Source: Natronospira sp.
GTDB taxonomy: Bacteria > Pseudomonadota > Gammaproteobacteria > Natronospirales > Natronospiraceae
NCBI GenBank assembly: GCA_003558125.1
Contig: PWMQ01000101.1
Span: 1 to 64,000, forward strand
Direction of reading: 5' to 3'
DNA length: 64,000 nt
In this document: positions 27,222 to 36,081 of the stretch, piece by piece
How the letters are laid out: each line of letters opens with the position of its first letter
How positions within the stretch are numbered: the first letter of the stretch is position 1
Position numbers and translations under genes: made by a program
Notes under the pieces: model-generated
What the model saw: the letters and a program-made list of their open reading frames with translations, nothing else
Database searches by the model: none
Told to the model about the DNA's origin: nothing

Positions 27222-28422
27222 CGTAGCGGGTATTTGCTTGAGTTTTGTCATGGTCCTGCTGACGGCTTCTTGTGCTTCCCGCCCCGCCTCTGAGATTCCT
27301 TCAGATGAATCAGGGTCTGTGCCTCAGGCACCATTGCCTAATCACGCTCTCTTTGAACCAGTCGGTGATCTGAAGCCCGTTGACCAGATATTTCGGCTGA
27401 CCAAGTCACAGGAAGAGCGCTTTCTTGAAGTGTTTCATCGTCGTGGTGACCGGGTTCCCACTCATTACAGGATTCGGGACTATCTCGAGTCGCGCGTCTT
27501 TCGCCTCGACTACGTGGATTCCCCTCTCTCGGCAAGTGATGCCCTCGAACGGGGAGAGATGAACTGCATGGCAGTCGCTGCTATCAGTATTGCCATTTCG
27601 GATCTCGTCGGGCTTGAGTATGAAATCGAGATTCTGGATACCATGCCGGCCTTTGACCGAACCGAGCACGTCCTGTTGAGCATCCATCATGTACGGACCC
27701 GCATCCTGGACCCGGAATATCGGGCCACTGAGCGGGTGGTCGTTCTCCAGCGCCCGAGTGTGATCATCGATTATTTTCCATTCCGTACCGGCGTTAATAG
27801 CCGATCTTTGTCTCGGGATGAGTTTGTCGCTTTCTACTACCGGAATCTGGCGGTGGACGCGTTATTGAAAGAAGAGATTGATCGCGCATTTTCATTGGCC
27901 AATCGAGCCCTGGAGTTTGAGCCGAATCAGCCGGATGTCCTGAATCTAATGGGCATACTTCATTCCAGGCGGGGTGATGTTGTCTCGGCAGAGCATTATT
28001 ACGACTACATCATCAATGTTCACGGGCTCAGCCCAAGCGTGTTGACCAATTATCGAAATCTCCTGGTCCGGCAGGAACGATACGATGAGGCGGAGCGCTT
28101 GGAGGCGCGGTTGGAGGAAATGGAGGATCCCAACCCTTTCCACTGGGTCGAGCTGGGTGAAAGCGCCAGGGTGGCTGGGGACTACCGGCAGGCCCTGCGA
28201 TGGTTCCGCATGAGCCTGGAGCAGGCGCCGTATCTGCACGAAGCCTGGTGGCGAAAAGCCATGGTCTACGAGGCCTTGGGTGAGCCGGAGCGAAGCATTC
28301 AGGCGCTTTCCAGGGCGGTGGAGCTGGCCGGGCGACCGGCAACCGAGCGCCGGGATACCGGCAAGATGGAGGCGCTCAAGGTAAACATCGGTGACTCGGC
28401 ACGGGACCAGAGCCGGCCTTGA
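27184..28422 (+). CDS. TPR-repeat lipoprotein with a transglutaminase-like region
   Basis: A 412-residue protein from ATG at 27184, giving a lipoprotein signal peptide ending in LTASC (Cys30; the lipobox is atypical). Residues about 100-200 contain a Cys in GEMNCMAVAAISIA and a His in RTEHVLLSIHHVRTRILDPEY, in the order and spacing of a transglutaminase-like fold (Cys, His, Asp). Residues about 250-400 hold four to five tetratricopeptide repeats (DRAFSLANRALEFEPNQPDVLNLMGIL, PYLHEAWWRKAMVYEALGEPERSIQALSRAVEL). The start lies inside the last codons of the diguanylate cyclase gene, so the two are translated together and probably act in one system. The function is unknown; a periplasmic sensor or cell-wall partner is possible. 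Confidence 0.8.
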   Translation: MYQLSLRSVIRSSVAGICLSFVMVLLTASCASRPASEIPSDESGSVPQAPLPNHALFEPVGDLKPVDQIFRLTKSQEERFLEVFHRRGDRVPTHYRIRDYLESRVFRLDYVDSPLSASDALERGEMNCMAVAAISIAISDLVGLEYEIEILDTMPAFDRTEHVLLSIHHVRTRILDPEYRATERVVVLQRPSVIIDYFPFRTGVNSRSLSRDEFVAFYYRNLAVDALLKEEIDRAFSLANRALEFEPNQPDVLNLMGILHSRRGDVVSAEHYYDYIINVHGLSPSVLTNYRNLLVRQERYDEAERLEARLEEMEDPNPFHWVELGESARVAGDYRQALRWFRMSLEQAPYLHEAWWRKAMVYEALGEPERSIQALSRAVELAGRPATERRDTGKMEALKVNIGDSARDQSRP

Positions 28423-28612
28423 ACTTGCTGGGGCGTTGTCGGGAAGCGCCGAACAAGAAAGGACGGTTAAAATCGGCAGGATGAAATCCCGGACTGGCAG
28501 AACGTCCTTGCCATGTCACGCCTCATAGCAGTTATTGAGAGCGCTATCACCTTGTACGATATGTCCCATTCTTTATACACGTCTAGCCCCCAAGCAGGCG
28601 GTAAGTTCATTC

Positions 28613-30292
28613 TCAGTGGGGGCTGAACTTCTCCCGCAGGATCTCGAGGTCCGACTCAGTCCATCCCCTGGGCTCCACAAGGGCTAGCCAGGCATCAAAA
28701 TAGTGCTCGGCAGCAATGGTATGCCCATAGCCGGGGGGCGCCGTGCCGGCAGTCATGTCAGCGGCCAGTTGGAGCATGGTCACCACCGGAAACCAGCGGA
28801 GGTCCTTGCTCACATCCGGCCCCCGGGGTGACTTTAGCCAATCGGGTTCGCTGTAGAGGCTTTGGGGGGAGAAGAAGGTAATGGGGTCGCTGGCATATTG
28901 CAGGAAGGCGATACGGAAATCGCCCCAGTCTGTGGCGCCCTTCCTGAGCCCCCCGTGCTGGTTGGCGAAGCGAATAACCGAGTCATCTCTGAATCTCGGC
29001 AGCCAGGCGGGGGATCCGGGGTTGCGTCGCTCCGTGGCATCCTGCCAGGTCGGGCTGCGGAAGGGAGGGCCACTCCATAGGGCGCCATCGAAGGGATCTT
29101 CGATGATGTCATAGAAATCAAAGGAACGGTCCGAGTTGAGCGCGCCCAGGCTCAGGCCAAAGAGGTACAAAGCCGGCCGGTCATCTCTCGGAAGATTGCT
29201 CCAATGGCCATAGACGGCCTGGAACAGGGCACGGGCGCTCTCCATTCCATAGGCTCCCTCGGCCATGAGCGACACGGGGCTTGGCAGATAGGAATACTGG
29301 GCCGCCACGCTGGCAATATCCCCTCGCTTGAGATGTTCTATGGGGTTAATGCCGGCCGGATCCACCCAGCCGGTGCCTGTCGGGGTAATCAGAACGAGCA
29401 TGGAGCGTTCAAATGCACCCAGTCGCTTGAGTTCTGCGAGCGCCAGGCCGGCCCGTTCCTCCGGCGTTTCGGCGGCATTGAGGCCTACGTATACCCGGAT
29501 TACTTCGTTGCTTTCCTGTTCCGCGAAGTCCTGAAAGTCTTCCCTTGTGGGCCCACCTGCCAGGAAACGACGACCCTGTCGCCCCATGTCCTCCCAGGCC
29601 AGGAGCGAGTCGGGGCCACCGGCACGATAAGGATTGTCGGGTGCTTCTATCTCCGGTTCCATCAGCGCGTCCAGCTGTCGATGGGTCGTGTCGGCGCTTC
29701 GAAGTGCCAGTGAGAACAGGATGCCGTCGATGATCGCCCAGAACAGCAGGAAGGCCGTGGCGAGTCCCAGGATATGGGAAACCCGAGGCGGTACGATGCG
29801 TTCCAGCTGGGTAGCAAGATAGCGGAAGGTCTTGCGGAAAAGACGGGCCAGGGCAAGGCATAGAAAGAAGATGAGAACGGCAACGATAGCGACTACCAAA
29901 GAGCGAATGCCTGACGTAGGGTCCATCCCCATGAGTTCTCGAATATTGTTCTGCCAGGTATCCGCACGCCAGAGGAAGACCACAATAAGCAGGCCGGACA
30001 CGACTGCGATAAACGATTTGATTCCGTAGAAGATCCTTCGCGGTGGTGAAGGGATGCCCAGAATGGCCCAAAGCCATGTCCCCATCACCCCCAGTCCGTA
30101 TCCCGCAGCCAGGGACAGGCCGGAAATAAGCCCTTGCACCATCTCGCTTCTTGGCAACAAAGAGGGTGTCAGCGAGAAAGCGAAGAAGATAGCACCAAGC
30201 AGCAAGCCGACAATGGAAAAATGCTCGCGCAGAAAAGCAATTACCTCACCGGCGTGCCGTCGGGCTTTCTTGAGTAGCTTGTGCTTAGTCAC
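28613..30292 (-). CDS. Membrane alpha/beta-hydrolase (Abhydrolase_9 type)
   Basis: Read from GTG at 30292, which sits at the upstream gene's stop with GGGACGAG before it, the protein has 559 residues. An ATG at 30376 would add 28 residues but overlap the previous gene by 92 bp. Four or so hydrophobic helices fill the first 220 residues (VGLLLGAIFFAFSLTPSLLPR is the family signature). The C-terminal 350 residues form the hydrolase with the nucleophile in LFGLSLGALNS. The two parts match the Abhydrolase_9_N and Abhydrolase_9 families. The catalytic domain probably lies in the periplasm or cytoplasm beside the membrane; the substrate is unknown. It is the third gene of an operon with a solute-binding lipoprotein and an M12-like peptidase. 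Confidence 0.8.
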   Translation of the reverse strand: MTKHKLLKKARRHAGEVIAFLREHFSIVGLLLGAIFFAFSLTPSLLPRSEMVQGLISGLSLAAGYGLGVMGTWLWAILGIPSPPRRIFYGIKSFIAVVSGLLIVVFLWRADTWQNNIRELMGMDPTSGIRSLVVAIVAVLIFFLCLALARLFRKTFRYLATQLERIVPPRVSHILGLATAFLLFWAIIDGILFSLALRSADTTHRQLDALMEPEIEAPDNPYRAGGPDSLLAWEDMGRQGRRFLAGGPTREDFQDFAEQESNEVIRVYVGLNAAETPEERAGLALAELKRLGAFERSMLVLITPTGTGWVDPAGINPIEHLKRGDIASVAAQYSYLPSPVSLMAEGAYGMESARALFQAVYGHWSNLPRDDRPALYLFGLSLGALNSDRSFDFYDIIEDPFDGALWSGPPFRSPTWQDATERRNPGSPAWLPRFRDDSVIRFANQHGGLRKGATDWGDFRIAFLQYASDPITFFSPQSLYSEPDWLKSPRGPDVSKDLRWFPVVTMLQLAADMTAGTAPPGYGHTIAAEHYFDAWLALVEPRGWTESDLEILREKFSPH

Positions 30293-31478
30293 TGCCGCGC
30301 TCGTCCCACGGTGGTGTGGGGAATCGGGGTTCCGCTGTCGCTTGTTCTTCTGGCCACACGACGGCTTTTTCGCCATCCTGCCATTGGATCAGGATACCCT
30401 GATTGGCAATCTGGTAACCACGACTGTCAACTTCGAAGGGGCCAAACAAGGTCGTCGTTCTCATGTCCAGAAGGGCCGTACGCAGCGCTCCCGACTCAAT
30501 GCTGCCTGCCTCCTTAGCTGCCTTGGCAAACAGCCGGCAACTGCCATAGGCTCCAGCGGCATGAAAACTGGGTGCCCGATCAAAACGCTCCTGATAATCA
30601 GCCACGAAGGTTTCGATACCCGGCCGATCGAGTGTCGGTTCCCAGGCGGAAAGACCGTAGGTGTATTCACCATCCTCACCTAAAGTCTCGATATACTCCT
30701 CTACTGCGCCGGAACTGCCAAACATCTTCAAATCAATGCTGGAATCCCGGAGCTGCTCAGTCATCCGGATGAAGTCATCCAGGTTGGAAGCAGCCATGGC
30801 AAGCACTTCAACATCTCCATCGCGGATCTGACGGAGAATGGAGGAGAAGTCTTCCGTGCCACTCTCGTAGGCGGTGTGGAATACCACCTCCAGGCCCAGG
30901 TCCTCTGCTGTTTGCTGTGCGCCGGCTCCAGCAGCACGGGGGAATAATTGATCCTCCTTGACCACCGCGATCCTGTTCAGATCTCGCTCGGCGGCCAGAT
31001 GCATGACGCCGGCAAGGAAAAGCTCGGCCGGAGGCAGAACCATGAACAGATACTCCCGTCCCTGTTCCCATATGGAGGTCGTTGCCGCCAGTGGGGAGAT
31101 ATGGATCATTTCATGGGCTTCGGTGACCGGTGCCACGGCCTCGGTCAAGGTGGAGCCGTATGGCCCCATGACGGCATCTACTTCATGCTTGCTAATTAGT
31201 TTCTCGTACAGTTCTGGTGCCAGTTCCGGATCAGAGCGGTCGTCCAGGATGGTGAACTCGACAGGACGGTTCAGAATACCGCCAGCTTCATTGAGATGTT
31301 CCTGGCAGAGAAGATAACCGTTTCTGGCCGCGGTGCCCTGGGTCGCATATGCGCCACTCTCCGACATGGTGGCGCCAATACGGAGCGTATCGGGGCGGTC
31401 CGTGCATCCCATGGCAGGGAGGAGGATGATGCCGAGGCCCAGTGTGAGGCCCAGTGATCTGCGGATACTACGGTACAT
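30285..31478 (-). CDS. Amino-acid type ABC transporter solute-binding lipoprotein (LivJ-like)
   Basis: A 397-residue protein with lipobox PAMGC (Cys25), followed by a type I periplasmic-binding-protein fold (Peripla_BP_6) starting LRIGATMSESGAYATQGTAARNGYLLCQEHLNEAGGIL. Motifs such as VDAVMGPYGSTLTEAVAPV and DGDVEVLAMAASNLDDFIRM are typical of branched-chain amino acid or amide binders. No permease or ATPase gene lies nearby, so the protein may act with a distant transporter or as a sensor. The ATG lies inside the last codons of the upstream peptidase gene (11-bp overlap), and the stop overlaps the start of the next gene. Translational coupling across all three genes is therefore likely. Confidence 0.88.
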   Translation of the reverse strand: MYRSIRRSLGLTLGLGIILLPAMGCTDRPDTLRIGATMSESGAYATQGTAARNGYLLCQEHLNEAGGILNRPVEFTILDDRSDPELAPELYEKLISKHEVDAVMGPYGSTLTEAVAPVTEAHEMIHISPLAATTSIWEQGREYLFMVLPPAELFLAGVMHLAAERDLNRIAVVKEDQLFPRAAGAGAQQTAEDLGLEVVFHTAYESGTEDFSSILRQIRDGDVEVLAMAASNLDDFIRMTEQLRDSSIDLKMFGSSGAVEEYIETLGEDGEYTYGLSAWEPTLDRPGIETFVADYQERFDRAPSFHAAGAYGSCRLFAKAAKEAGSIESGALRTALLDMRTTTLFGPFEVDSRGYQIANQGILIQWQDGEKAVVWPEEQATAEPRFPTPPWDERGSD

Positions 31479-33285
31479 ACGGCTTCTCCAGGTTCAAGGA
31501 ATATCGCGGTGTCCAGGCTCTGCGAAACGCCATGAGTAGCAGGCCAAAGAGAAAAAGCAGCCAGGTGGGATCCAGGGAGCCATTGGGATTGAGGCTGCAG
31601 CCCCCGGAACCGCCACTGATGGGCGGTGAGGATTCGCGGTTCACGTCGCCGAGGTAAACCGCGGACAGACTGCCGCCGGTGCTGGGGCGTTCCTGCGATT
31701 GCCAGACCCAGCTAATCCGAGACACGTCTTTCGGGATGTCCAGCTCATGGCGGACCCATTCTTCGGGGAATTCCTCCAGGCTCAGAAGCTCTTCCTCATC
31801 TGCCATGATTCTTAGCTTGCCCTGTGTGTTAGGGGTACCACGAAGGGAAAACGCCAGCGAATCGATACCCTCGGCATCAGGTTCCCAGCGAAGCCAGGAT
31901 TCTTCTTCGGCATAGACTGGACCACTGATAACGCTCGGATGGGAATTCAGTGCCACCTGGTTCTGGGCCGTCCATAGTCCGTCACCTTCCGTGCTAACGT
32001 GCCCGGAAACGCCCAGTGCGTCGGCCAGGGAAGCCGGTGGCTGACGCCAATCAGTGGCATAGGACATACTTCGACGAAGGACCTCTGCGTTGTCTCTTTC
32101 CCCCTCAATCCCGACTGCCAGGCCGGAATCGGGATCGATGATATCCGGGTTGGAGAAGAAGTCGACACCAAAGCAGTTGTCGTAGACGCCGCCGCCGCAG
32201 CCGGGGTGATAGGCCATGACCGAGCTGAACTCATCAACTTCCACGTGGCCATAGGCAAAAGGTTCAATGAGACTTTCCGGGTCACCCGCGTTGTCCGGGT
32301 CATGAGCCAGGCCCAGGTTATGCCCCATCTCATGCGCCAGAACCTGTATTTCCTGGCAGGGATAGGCATTATTCACATTGTTAATGGATAAGCCGTTTTT
32401 AAAGCTGCGAGTGTACTCGGTAAGCAGATAGGCAACGCCACAGAAGTCTTCGAATACCCCGAAGCCGGCACCAAGATCTGCGGCGTATAGATCCAGCAGT
32501 TGTTCGACCTGGCTATCATTCCGGAAACTGTTCAAAGCCTGGAACATGCCCTCGGGATCTTCCTGGTAGGACCAATGAATCAAGCCAACGAGGCGAAAGC
32601 GGTGATCCACTTCACTATCCACTAGCGCCGTATTGGCCATGTCCAGTGCATTGGTCAGAAAAAGCCGCAGTCCGGCTTCATCTTCATGCTCAGCGATGGT
32701 GTCGTCGGTGTAAAAGGCAAGTACATCCACCACGGCGGTTTTCGCCGTTGCTCCGGCCGTCTGTGATCGAGCCTGAGGGGAGGGCTCGGTCGATCCAGTT
32801 AATAGTTGCTCCAGGTGTTTCGGGTGTTGCGCCGGGGCGGCGTCCGGGTCAATCCGATCAAGCCAGACGCGTTTTTCACCATCGGTGCTGACCCGGTATC
32901 GCCCCTCCCGGAGGCTGATCAGGCCATGAACCCGCTCCTGGCGGATTGTGAAGGTTGCTGAGCCGATGCGCTGGTCAGAGTCATGTACCTGACCATGCCA
33001 GGCGTAGGATCCGGGCCCGCGCTGTTGGATTTCTGTCTGGCGGAGCTCGAGGGCATGGCCCTTGGCGTCCAGGAAGGTCAGGTGCTCGTATTGGCTGATT
33101 GCCTCGAGATCGGCAATCAGGGGTTGGCGCTCTTTACTGTCTGATGGTGAGCGGGCTTCACTCATTCGGGGTTGGCTCTGGTCCACCTGCAGGAAAACAG
33201 GTCGTTGTTTCTCCGATAGCGCGACGGCCGTGCCGCTGCTGACGGACAGAATCAGAGCCACCAGGCCCAGGCAGCAATGACGCAT
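31468..33285 (-). CDS. Secreted M12-like zinc metallopeptidase with GlyGly-CTERM tail
   Basis: A 605-residue protein with a signal peptide (MRHCCLGLVALILSVSSGTAVA). A propeptide-like region covers about 25-180. The catalytic domain starts near VDVLAFYTDDTIAEHED and carries HEMGHNLGLAHD at residues 318-329 (HExxHxxGxxHD), with a Met-turn candidate VMAYHPGC, so it is a metzincin close to reprolysins. A beta-sandwich-like part follows. The C-terminus has the sequence GGSGGCSLNPNGS, a hydrophobic helix (WLLFLFGLLLMAF) and Arg residues, matching the GlyGly-CTERM sorting signal cut by rhombosortase. It is thus exported and held at the surface before release. It leads a three-gene operon with a binding lipoprotein and membrane hydrolase. 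Confidence 0.9.
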   Translation of the reverse strand: MRHCCLGLVALILSVSSGTAVALSEKQRPVFLQVDQSQPRMSEARSPSDSKERQPLIADLEAISQYEHLTFLDAKGHALELRQTEIQQRGPGSYAWHGQVHDSDQRIGSATFTIRQERVHGLISLREGRYRVSTDGEKRVWLDRIDPDAAPAQHPKHLEQLLTGSTEPSPQARSQTAGATAKTAVVDVLAFYTDDTIAEHEDEAGLRLFLTNALDMANTALVDSEVDHRFRLVGLIHWSYQEDPEGMFQALNSFRNDSQVEQLLDLYAADLGAGFGVFEDFCGVAYLLTEYTRSFKNGLSINNVNNAYPCQEIQVLAHEMGHNLGLAHDPDNAGDPESLIEPFAYGHVEVDEFSSVMAYHPGCGGGVYDNCFGVDFFSNPDIIDPDSGLAVGIEGERDNAEVLRRSMSYATDWRQPPASLADALGVSGHVSTEGDGLWTAQNQVALNSHPSVISGPVYAEEESWLRWEPDAEGIDSLAFSLRGTPNTQGKLRIMADEEELLSLEEFPEEWVRHELDIPKDVSRISWVWQSQERPSTGGSLSAVYLGDVNRESSPPISGGSGGCSLNPNGSLDPTWLLFLFGLLLMAFRRAWTPRYSLNLEKPYVP

Positions 33286-33355
33286 TATCTCTCCCCCATA
33301 GTCTTGTTGGAAGATTCAGTGTTTCATGGGCGAATTGGGTGTGCAAGCAGGCTCC

Positions 33356-34297
33356 CTAGGGGCTGCGGAGGCCGGATTGGACGGCCTGAGTGATCAGCCA
33401 TTGCTTGAGCAGGCGAATGGCGGGTTCGTGACGGCGGCTGGTCTTGTAGGCGAAATGAAATTCGTCGCCAGTGTCCAGTATGTGACAGGGCAGCCGAACC
33501 AGCTCGGCATCCCCTGAATCAAACATATAATCGTTACTAAGGGCGAAGCCCTGGTGGTGCCGGGCGGCTTCGTGGGCCAGCAGCATATGACTGAAATGCT
33601 GGATTCTGGTGGCGGGCGAAATGGTCAGTGAGGCACGGGCCAGCCAGCGACGCCAGTCTTCATTCTTTTTCTCGAAGATGCTGGTCGCGGAGAGCAGGGT
33701 GTATTGCTTCAAATGCCCGGGCTGAAGCTGCTCCGGTTCGGGTTCAGTGATCAGGCCTTGTTCTTGCAGGTCCCGGCAGATTTGCTGCCAGTAACGGCGG
33801 CTGCAGACAGGGAACATCTTCTCCGAATAGAGCAGCTCGGAGCTGTAGCCGCGTTGCTTAGGGTTGATTGCGATGAAGCAGTCGCCCACCCGGTCCGACA
33901 TTCTGGGCAAATCACTGAGCATTTCAAGGTCGAGATCCAGTTGAGGGTGCTGACGCTGTAGTTCCTCCATTCGGGGAATCAGCCAGCTCACGGCAAAGGA
34001 ACTGTAAGCGGCTAGCCGAATCTGACTGTCCTGCTGACCCTGCAATTGCTGCGTGGCACGGCGGATCTGGCCCAGGGCGGAGCCGATCTGCTCATAGTAC
34101 TGTGCCCCTTCGTCCGTGAGCCGGATCTGTCGGCCAGCCCGGTGGAAAAGGGTTTCGCCGAGAAAGCCCTCAAGTTGCCGGATCTGGTGGCTTACCGCGC
34201 TTTGGCTCACATGAAGTTCCTGGGCGGCCAGGGAAAAGCTGCGAAGGCGTGCCACGGCTTCGAATACAGGGAGTGTCTTCAGGGGTGGCAGTTCCAC
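33356..34297 (-). CDS. LysR-family transcriptional regulator (GcvA-like)
   Basis: A 313-residue LysR protein. The N-terminal winged helix has LPVFEAVARLRSFSLAAQELHVSQSAVSHQIRQLEGFLGETLF (about 9-52), and the PAQSAVSHQ-type recognition helix is intact. Residues 90-300 form the LysR effector-binding domain (IRLAAYSSFAVSWLIPRMEELQRQHP). It is divergent from the EamA exporter gene at 34414, the usual layout of a LysR regulator with its target. A perfect TATAAT hexamer precedes it. The effector is unknown; GcvA-like proteins often sense amino acids, which would fit an amino-acid exporter target. This is inferred from layout. Confidence 0.92.
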   Translation of the reverse strand: MELPPLKTLPVFEAVARLRSFSLAAQELHVSQSAVSHQIRQLEGFLGETLFHRAGRQIRLTDEGAQYYEQIGSALGQIRRATQQLQGQQDSQIRLAAYSSFAVSWLIPRMEELQRQHPQLDLDLEMLSDLPRMSDRVGDCFIAINPKQRGYSSELLYSEKMFPVCSRRYWQQICRDLQEQGLITEPEPEQLQPGHLKQYTLLSATSIFEKKNEDWRRWLARASLTISPATRIQHFSHMLLAHEAARHHQGFALSNDYMFDSGDAELVRLPCHILDTGDEFHFAYKTSRRHEPAIRLLKQWLITQAVQSGLRSP

Positions 34298-34342
34298 AAT
34301 AATCGACCTATGAGAAAAACTAATAGAGGGTCAATAAAGATC

Positions 34343-34348
34343 ATTATA
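34343..34348 (-). promoter_or_regulatory. -10 element (TATAAT) of the LysR-family gene
   Basis: The minus strand reads TATAAT at 34348-34343, about 45 bp upstream of the LysR start codon. No good -35 was found, as expected for an autoregulated promoter. On the plus strand a weaker TAGAAT at 34368-34373 may serve the EamA gene. Confidence 0.5.
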
Positions 34349-34413
34349 CATCATGGGTGGGCCTGGCTAGAATGAGCCCTCAATTTCAGCGAATCCCCTA
34401 GCGAGGGCGTGAC

Positions 34414-35295
34414 ATGTCCGGACGCACCGTAAACAGCGCAATTTTGCTTCTGGTGATCGGCAACTTCCTGGCCATCATCTCGGATAGCATCATCAAATGG
34501 CAGGGTGGCGATGTGGCCATCTTCCAGTTCGTGCTGCTGCGCGTGATCGCCACCCTGGTCATGCTGCTGCCCTTTCTGGCCATGATTGACCGTCGCCGCC
34601 TGTTCGAGGGCAGCCGTATCCACCTGATCCGCGCCCATGTGGGGCTGGCCGGGGTGCTGTGCATGATCGTGGCCCTGAACAGTCTGCCCCTGGCCACCGC
34701 CAATGCCATCTTCTACGCCGCCCCCGTGCTGGTGATGGTCTTTGGGGTCTGGTTCTTTGGTGAGCGCCTGACAGGCCTGAGCCTGGTGGCGGTTATCAGC
34801 GGGTTTCTCGGGATTGTGGTGATTCTGCGCCCGGTGGACCTGAGCTGGGAAAGTCTGAGTGCCCTGGGTCTGGCCATTGCCCTGGCCATCAATGCCCTGC
34901 TGGTGAGAAAGCTGCCCCGGGGGCAGAGCATGGTGCATACCCTGATGCTGACCCATGCCTATGTCCTGCCGGCGGCCATCCTGCTCGCCGTGCTGGAAGG
35001 GGCGCCCTTTGACCCCTCCCTGCTGGGCACGGCCTTTGCCTCGTCCTTCTTCATTCTCGGCTACAACATCACCATTCTGCTGGCTTATCGCCACTGCGCC
35101 GCCAACCAGGTCACCAGTGCCGAATACACCGGCTTGATCTGGGCCATGGTTGTGGGCTGGCTATGGTTCGCCGAGGTCCCGGACGTCTGGTTCTACCTTG
35201 GCTCGGCCATGATTGTCATTCCCCTGCTGTTGCAGAGCCTGGAGGAAAAACGTCGCCTTAGGATCGCCCGACAGACCTGTGAAGCCGGGTCTTAG
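34414..35295 (+). CDS. EamA/DMT family transporter
   Basis: A 293-residue membrane protein with ten hydrophobic segments, beginning MSGRTVNSAILLLVIGNFLAIISDSIIKW. The two EamA repeats are visible; in the second, YRHCAANQVTSAEYTGLIWAMVVGWLWFAEVPDVW is the conserved end. The polar tail EEKRRLRIARQTCEAGS lies in the cytoplasm. It is transcribed away from the LysR regulator and is probably its target. The family suggests metabolite export (for example amino acids or riboflavin), but the sequence alone does not tell the substrate. It shares only distant similarity with the EamA protein at 4020. Confidence 0.9.
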   Translation: MSGRTVNSAILLLVIGNFLAIISDSIIKWQGGDVAIFQFVLLRVIATLVMLLPFLAMIDRRRLFEGSRIHLIRAHVGLAGVLCMIVALNSLPLATANAIFYAAPVLVMVFGVWFFGERLTGLSLVAVISGFLGIVVILRPVDLSWESLSALGLAIALAINALLVRKLPRGQSMVHTLMLTHAYVLPAAILLAVLEGAPFDPSLLGTAFASSFFILGYNITILLAYRHCAANQVTSAEYTGLIWAMVVGWLWFAEVPDVWFYLGSAMIVIPLLLQSLEEKRRLRIARQTCEAGS

Positions 35296-35307
35296 ACTGA
35301 GAGGGGA

Positions 35308-35381
35308 ATCGTGGATTAATCCGCTCCTGCGATGGCATAGGCGTGCACCATAGGCACCGTAGGAGCGGATTCATCCGCGAT
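35308..35381. repeat. REPIN-like inverted pair, copy A
   Basis: Two 23-bp units face away from each other: a reverse unit at 35308-35330 and a forward unit at 35359-35381. The core is GAGCGGATTCATCCGC, which itself can fold into a short hairpin. The pair lies between the EamA gene and moaB. Confidence 0.85.
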
Positions 35382-35417
35382 CAAAGGCCGGAATTCCGCA
35401 CCACGCAATGGGGTTCA

Positions 35418-35951
35418 TTACACCTCATTCAGGCGAGGAATCAGGGAAATAAAATTGCACGGCCCGGTTCGACTGTCGAGCTGGTCGCCCAGAATCCGGT
35501 CCCAGGCGGTGCGGCAGGCCCCCGTGGAGCCGGGTAGGGCGAAGACGAGAGTGGCGTTGGCCGTGCCGGCGAAGGCCCGGGACTGGACGGTAGAGGTGCC
35601 GATCTCCTCAAGACTGTAGTGGCGGAAAAGCTCGCCGAAGCCCGGAATGTCCCGTATCAGCAGGGGACGGATGGCCTCGGGGGTGTTGTCCCGCCCGGTG
35701 ATTCCCGTGCCGCCGGTGATCAGCACGCAATCCACCGCCTCATCGGCAATCCAGCGCGAGACCACGGCCCGCAACTGGAAGATGTCGTCCTTCACGATCA
35801 TCCGCTCGGCCAGCTCATGCCCGGCGGTTTCCAGCCGCTCCTGCAAGGTATCACCGGAGGTGTCATTTTCCCGGGTACGGGAATCGGACACCGTCAGCAC
35901 CGCAATGCGGATGGGGCGGAAGGGTTTGTCGGCGCAACCTTTACGTGACAT
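35418..35951 (-). CDS. moaB: Molybdenum cofactor biosynthesis protein B
   Basis: A 177-residue protein of the MoaB/MogA family. The motif LITGGTGITGRDNTPEAIRPLL (about 100-121) is the molybdopterin-binding signature, and TVSDSRTRENDTSGDTLQERL starts the fold. MoaB adenylylates molybdopterin before metal insertion in some bacteria. The gene stands just upstream of moeA on the same strand (moeA at 36082 is transcribed first), 130 bp away with a REP pair between. Nitrate reductase needs this cofactor, so the position next to nar is meaningful. No moaA, moaC, moaD or moaE is present in the window. Confidence 0.93.
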   Translation of the reverse strand: MSRKGCADKPFRPIRIAVLTVSDSRTRENDTSGDTLQERLETAGHELAERMIVKDDIFQLRAVVSRWIADEAVDCVLITGGTGITGRDNTPEAIRPLLIRDIPGFGELFRHYSLEEIGTSTVQSRAFAGTANATLVFALPGSTGACRTAWDRILGDQLDSRTGPCNFISLIPRLNEV

Positions 35952-35986
35952 GGGTTTTCCTTAGCAAGATACCGAGGTTCGCCTCC

Positions 35987-36070
35987 GTGGGAGCGGATCT
36001 ATCTGCGATGGTCTGCCAGCGGGCACGTTGGCATTTCCTTGCCTGTGATCGCGAATAAATTCGCTCCTAC
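35987..36070. repeat. REPIN-like inverted pair, copy B
   Basis: A forward unit (35987-36009, with slightly diverged loop GGATCTATCTGC) and a reverse unit (36048-36070, with GAATAAATTC in its core) face each other across 38 bp. The pair lies between moaB and moeA. Confidence 0.85.
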
Positions 36071-36081
36071 GGACGCTTTGA

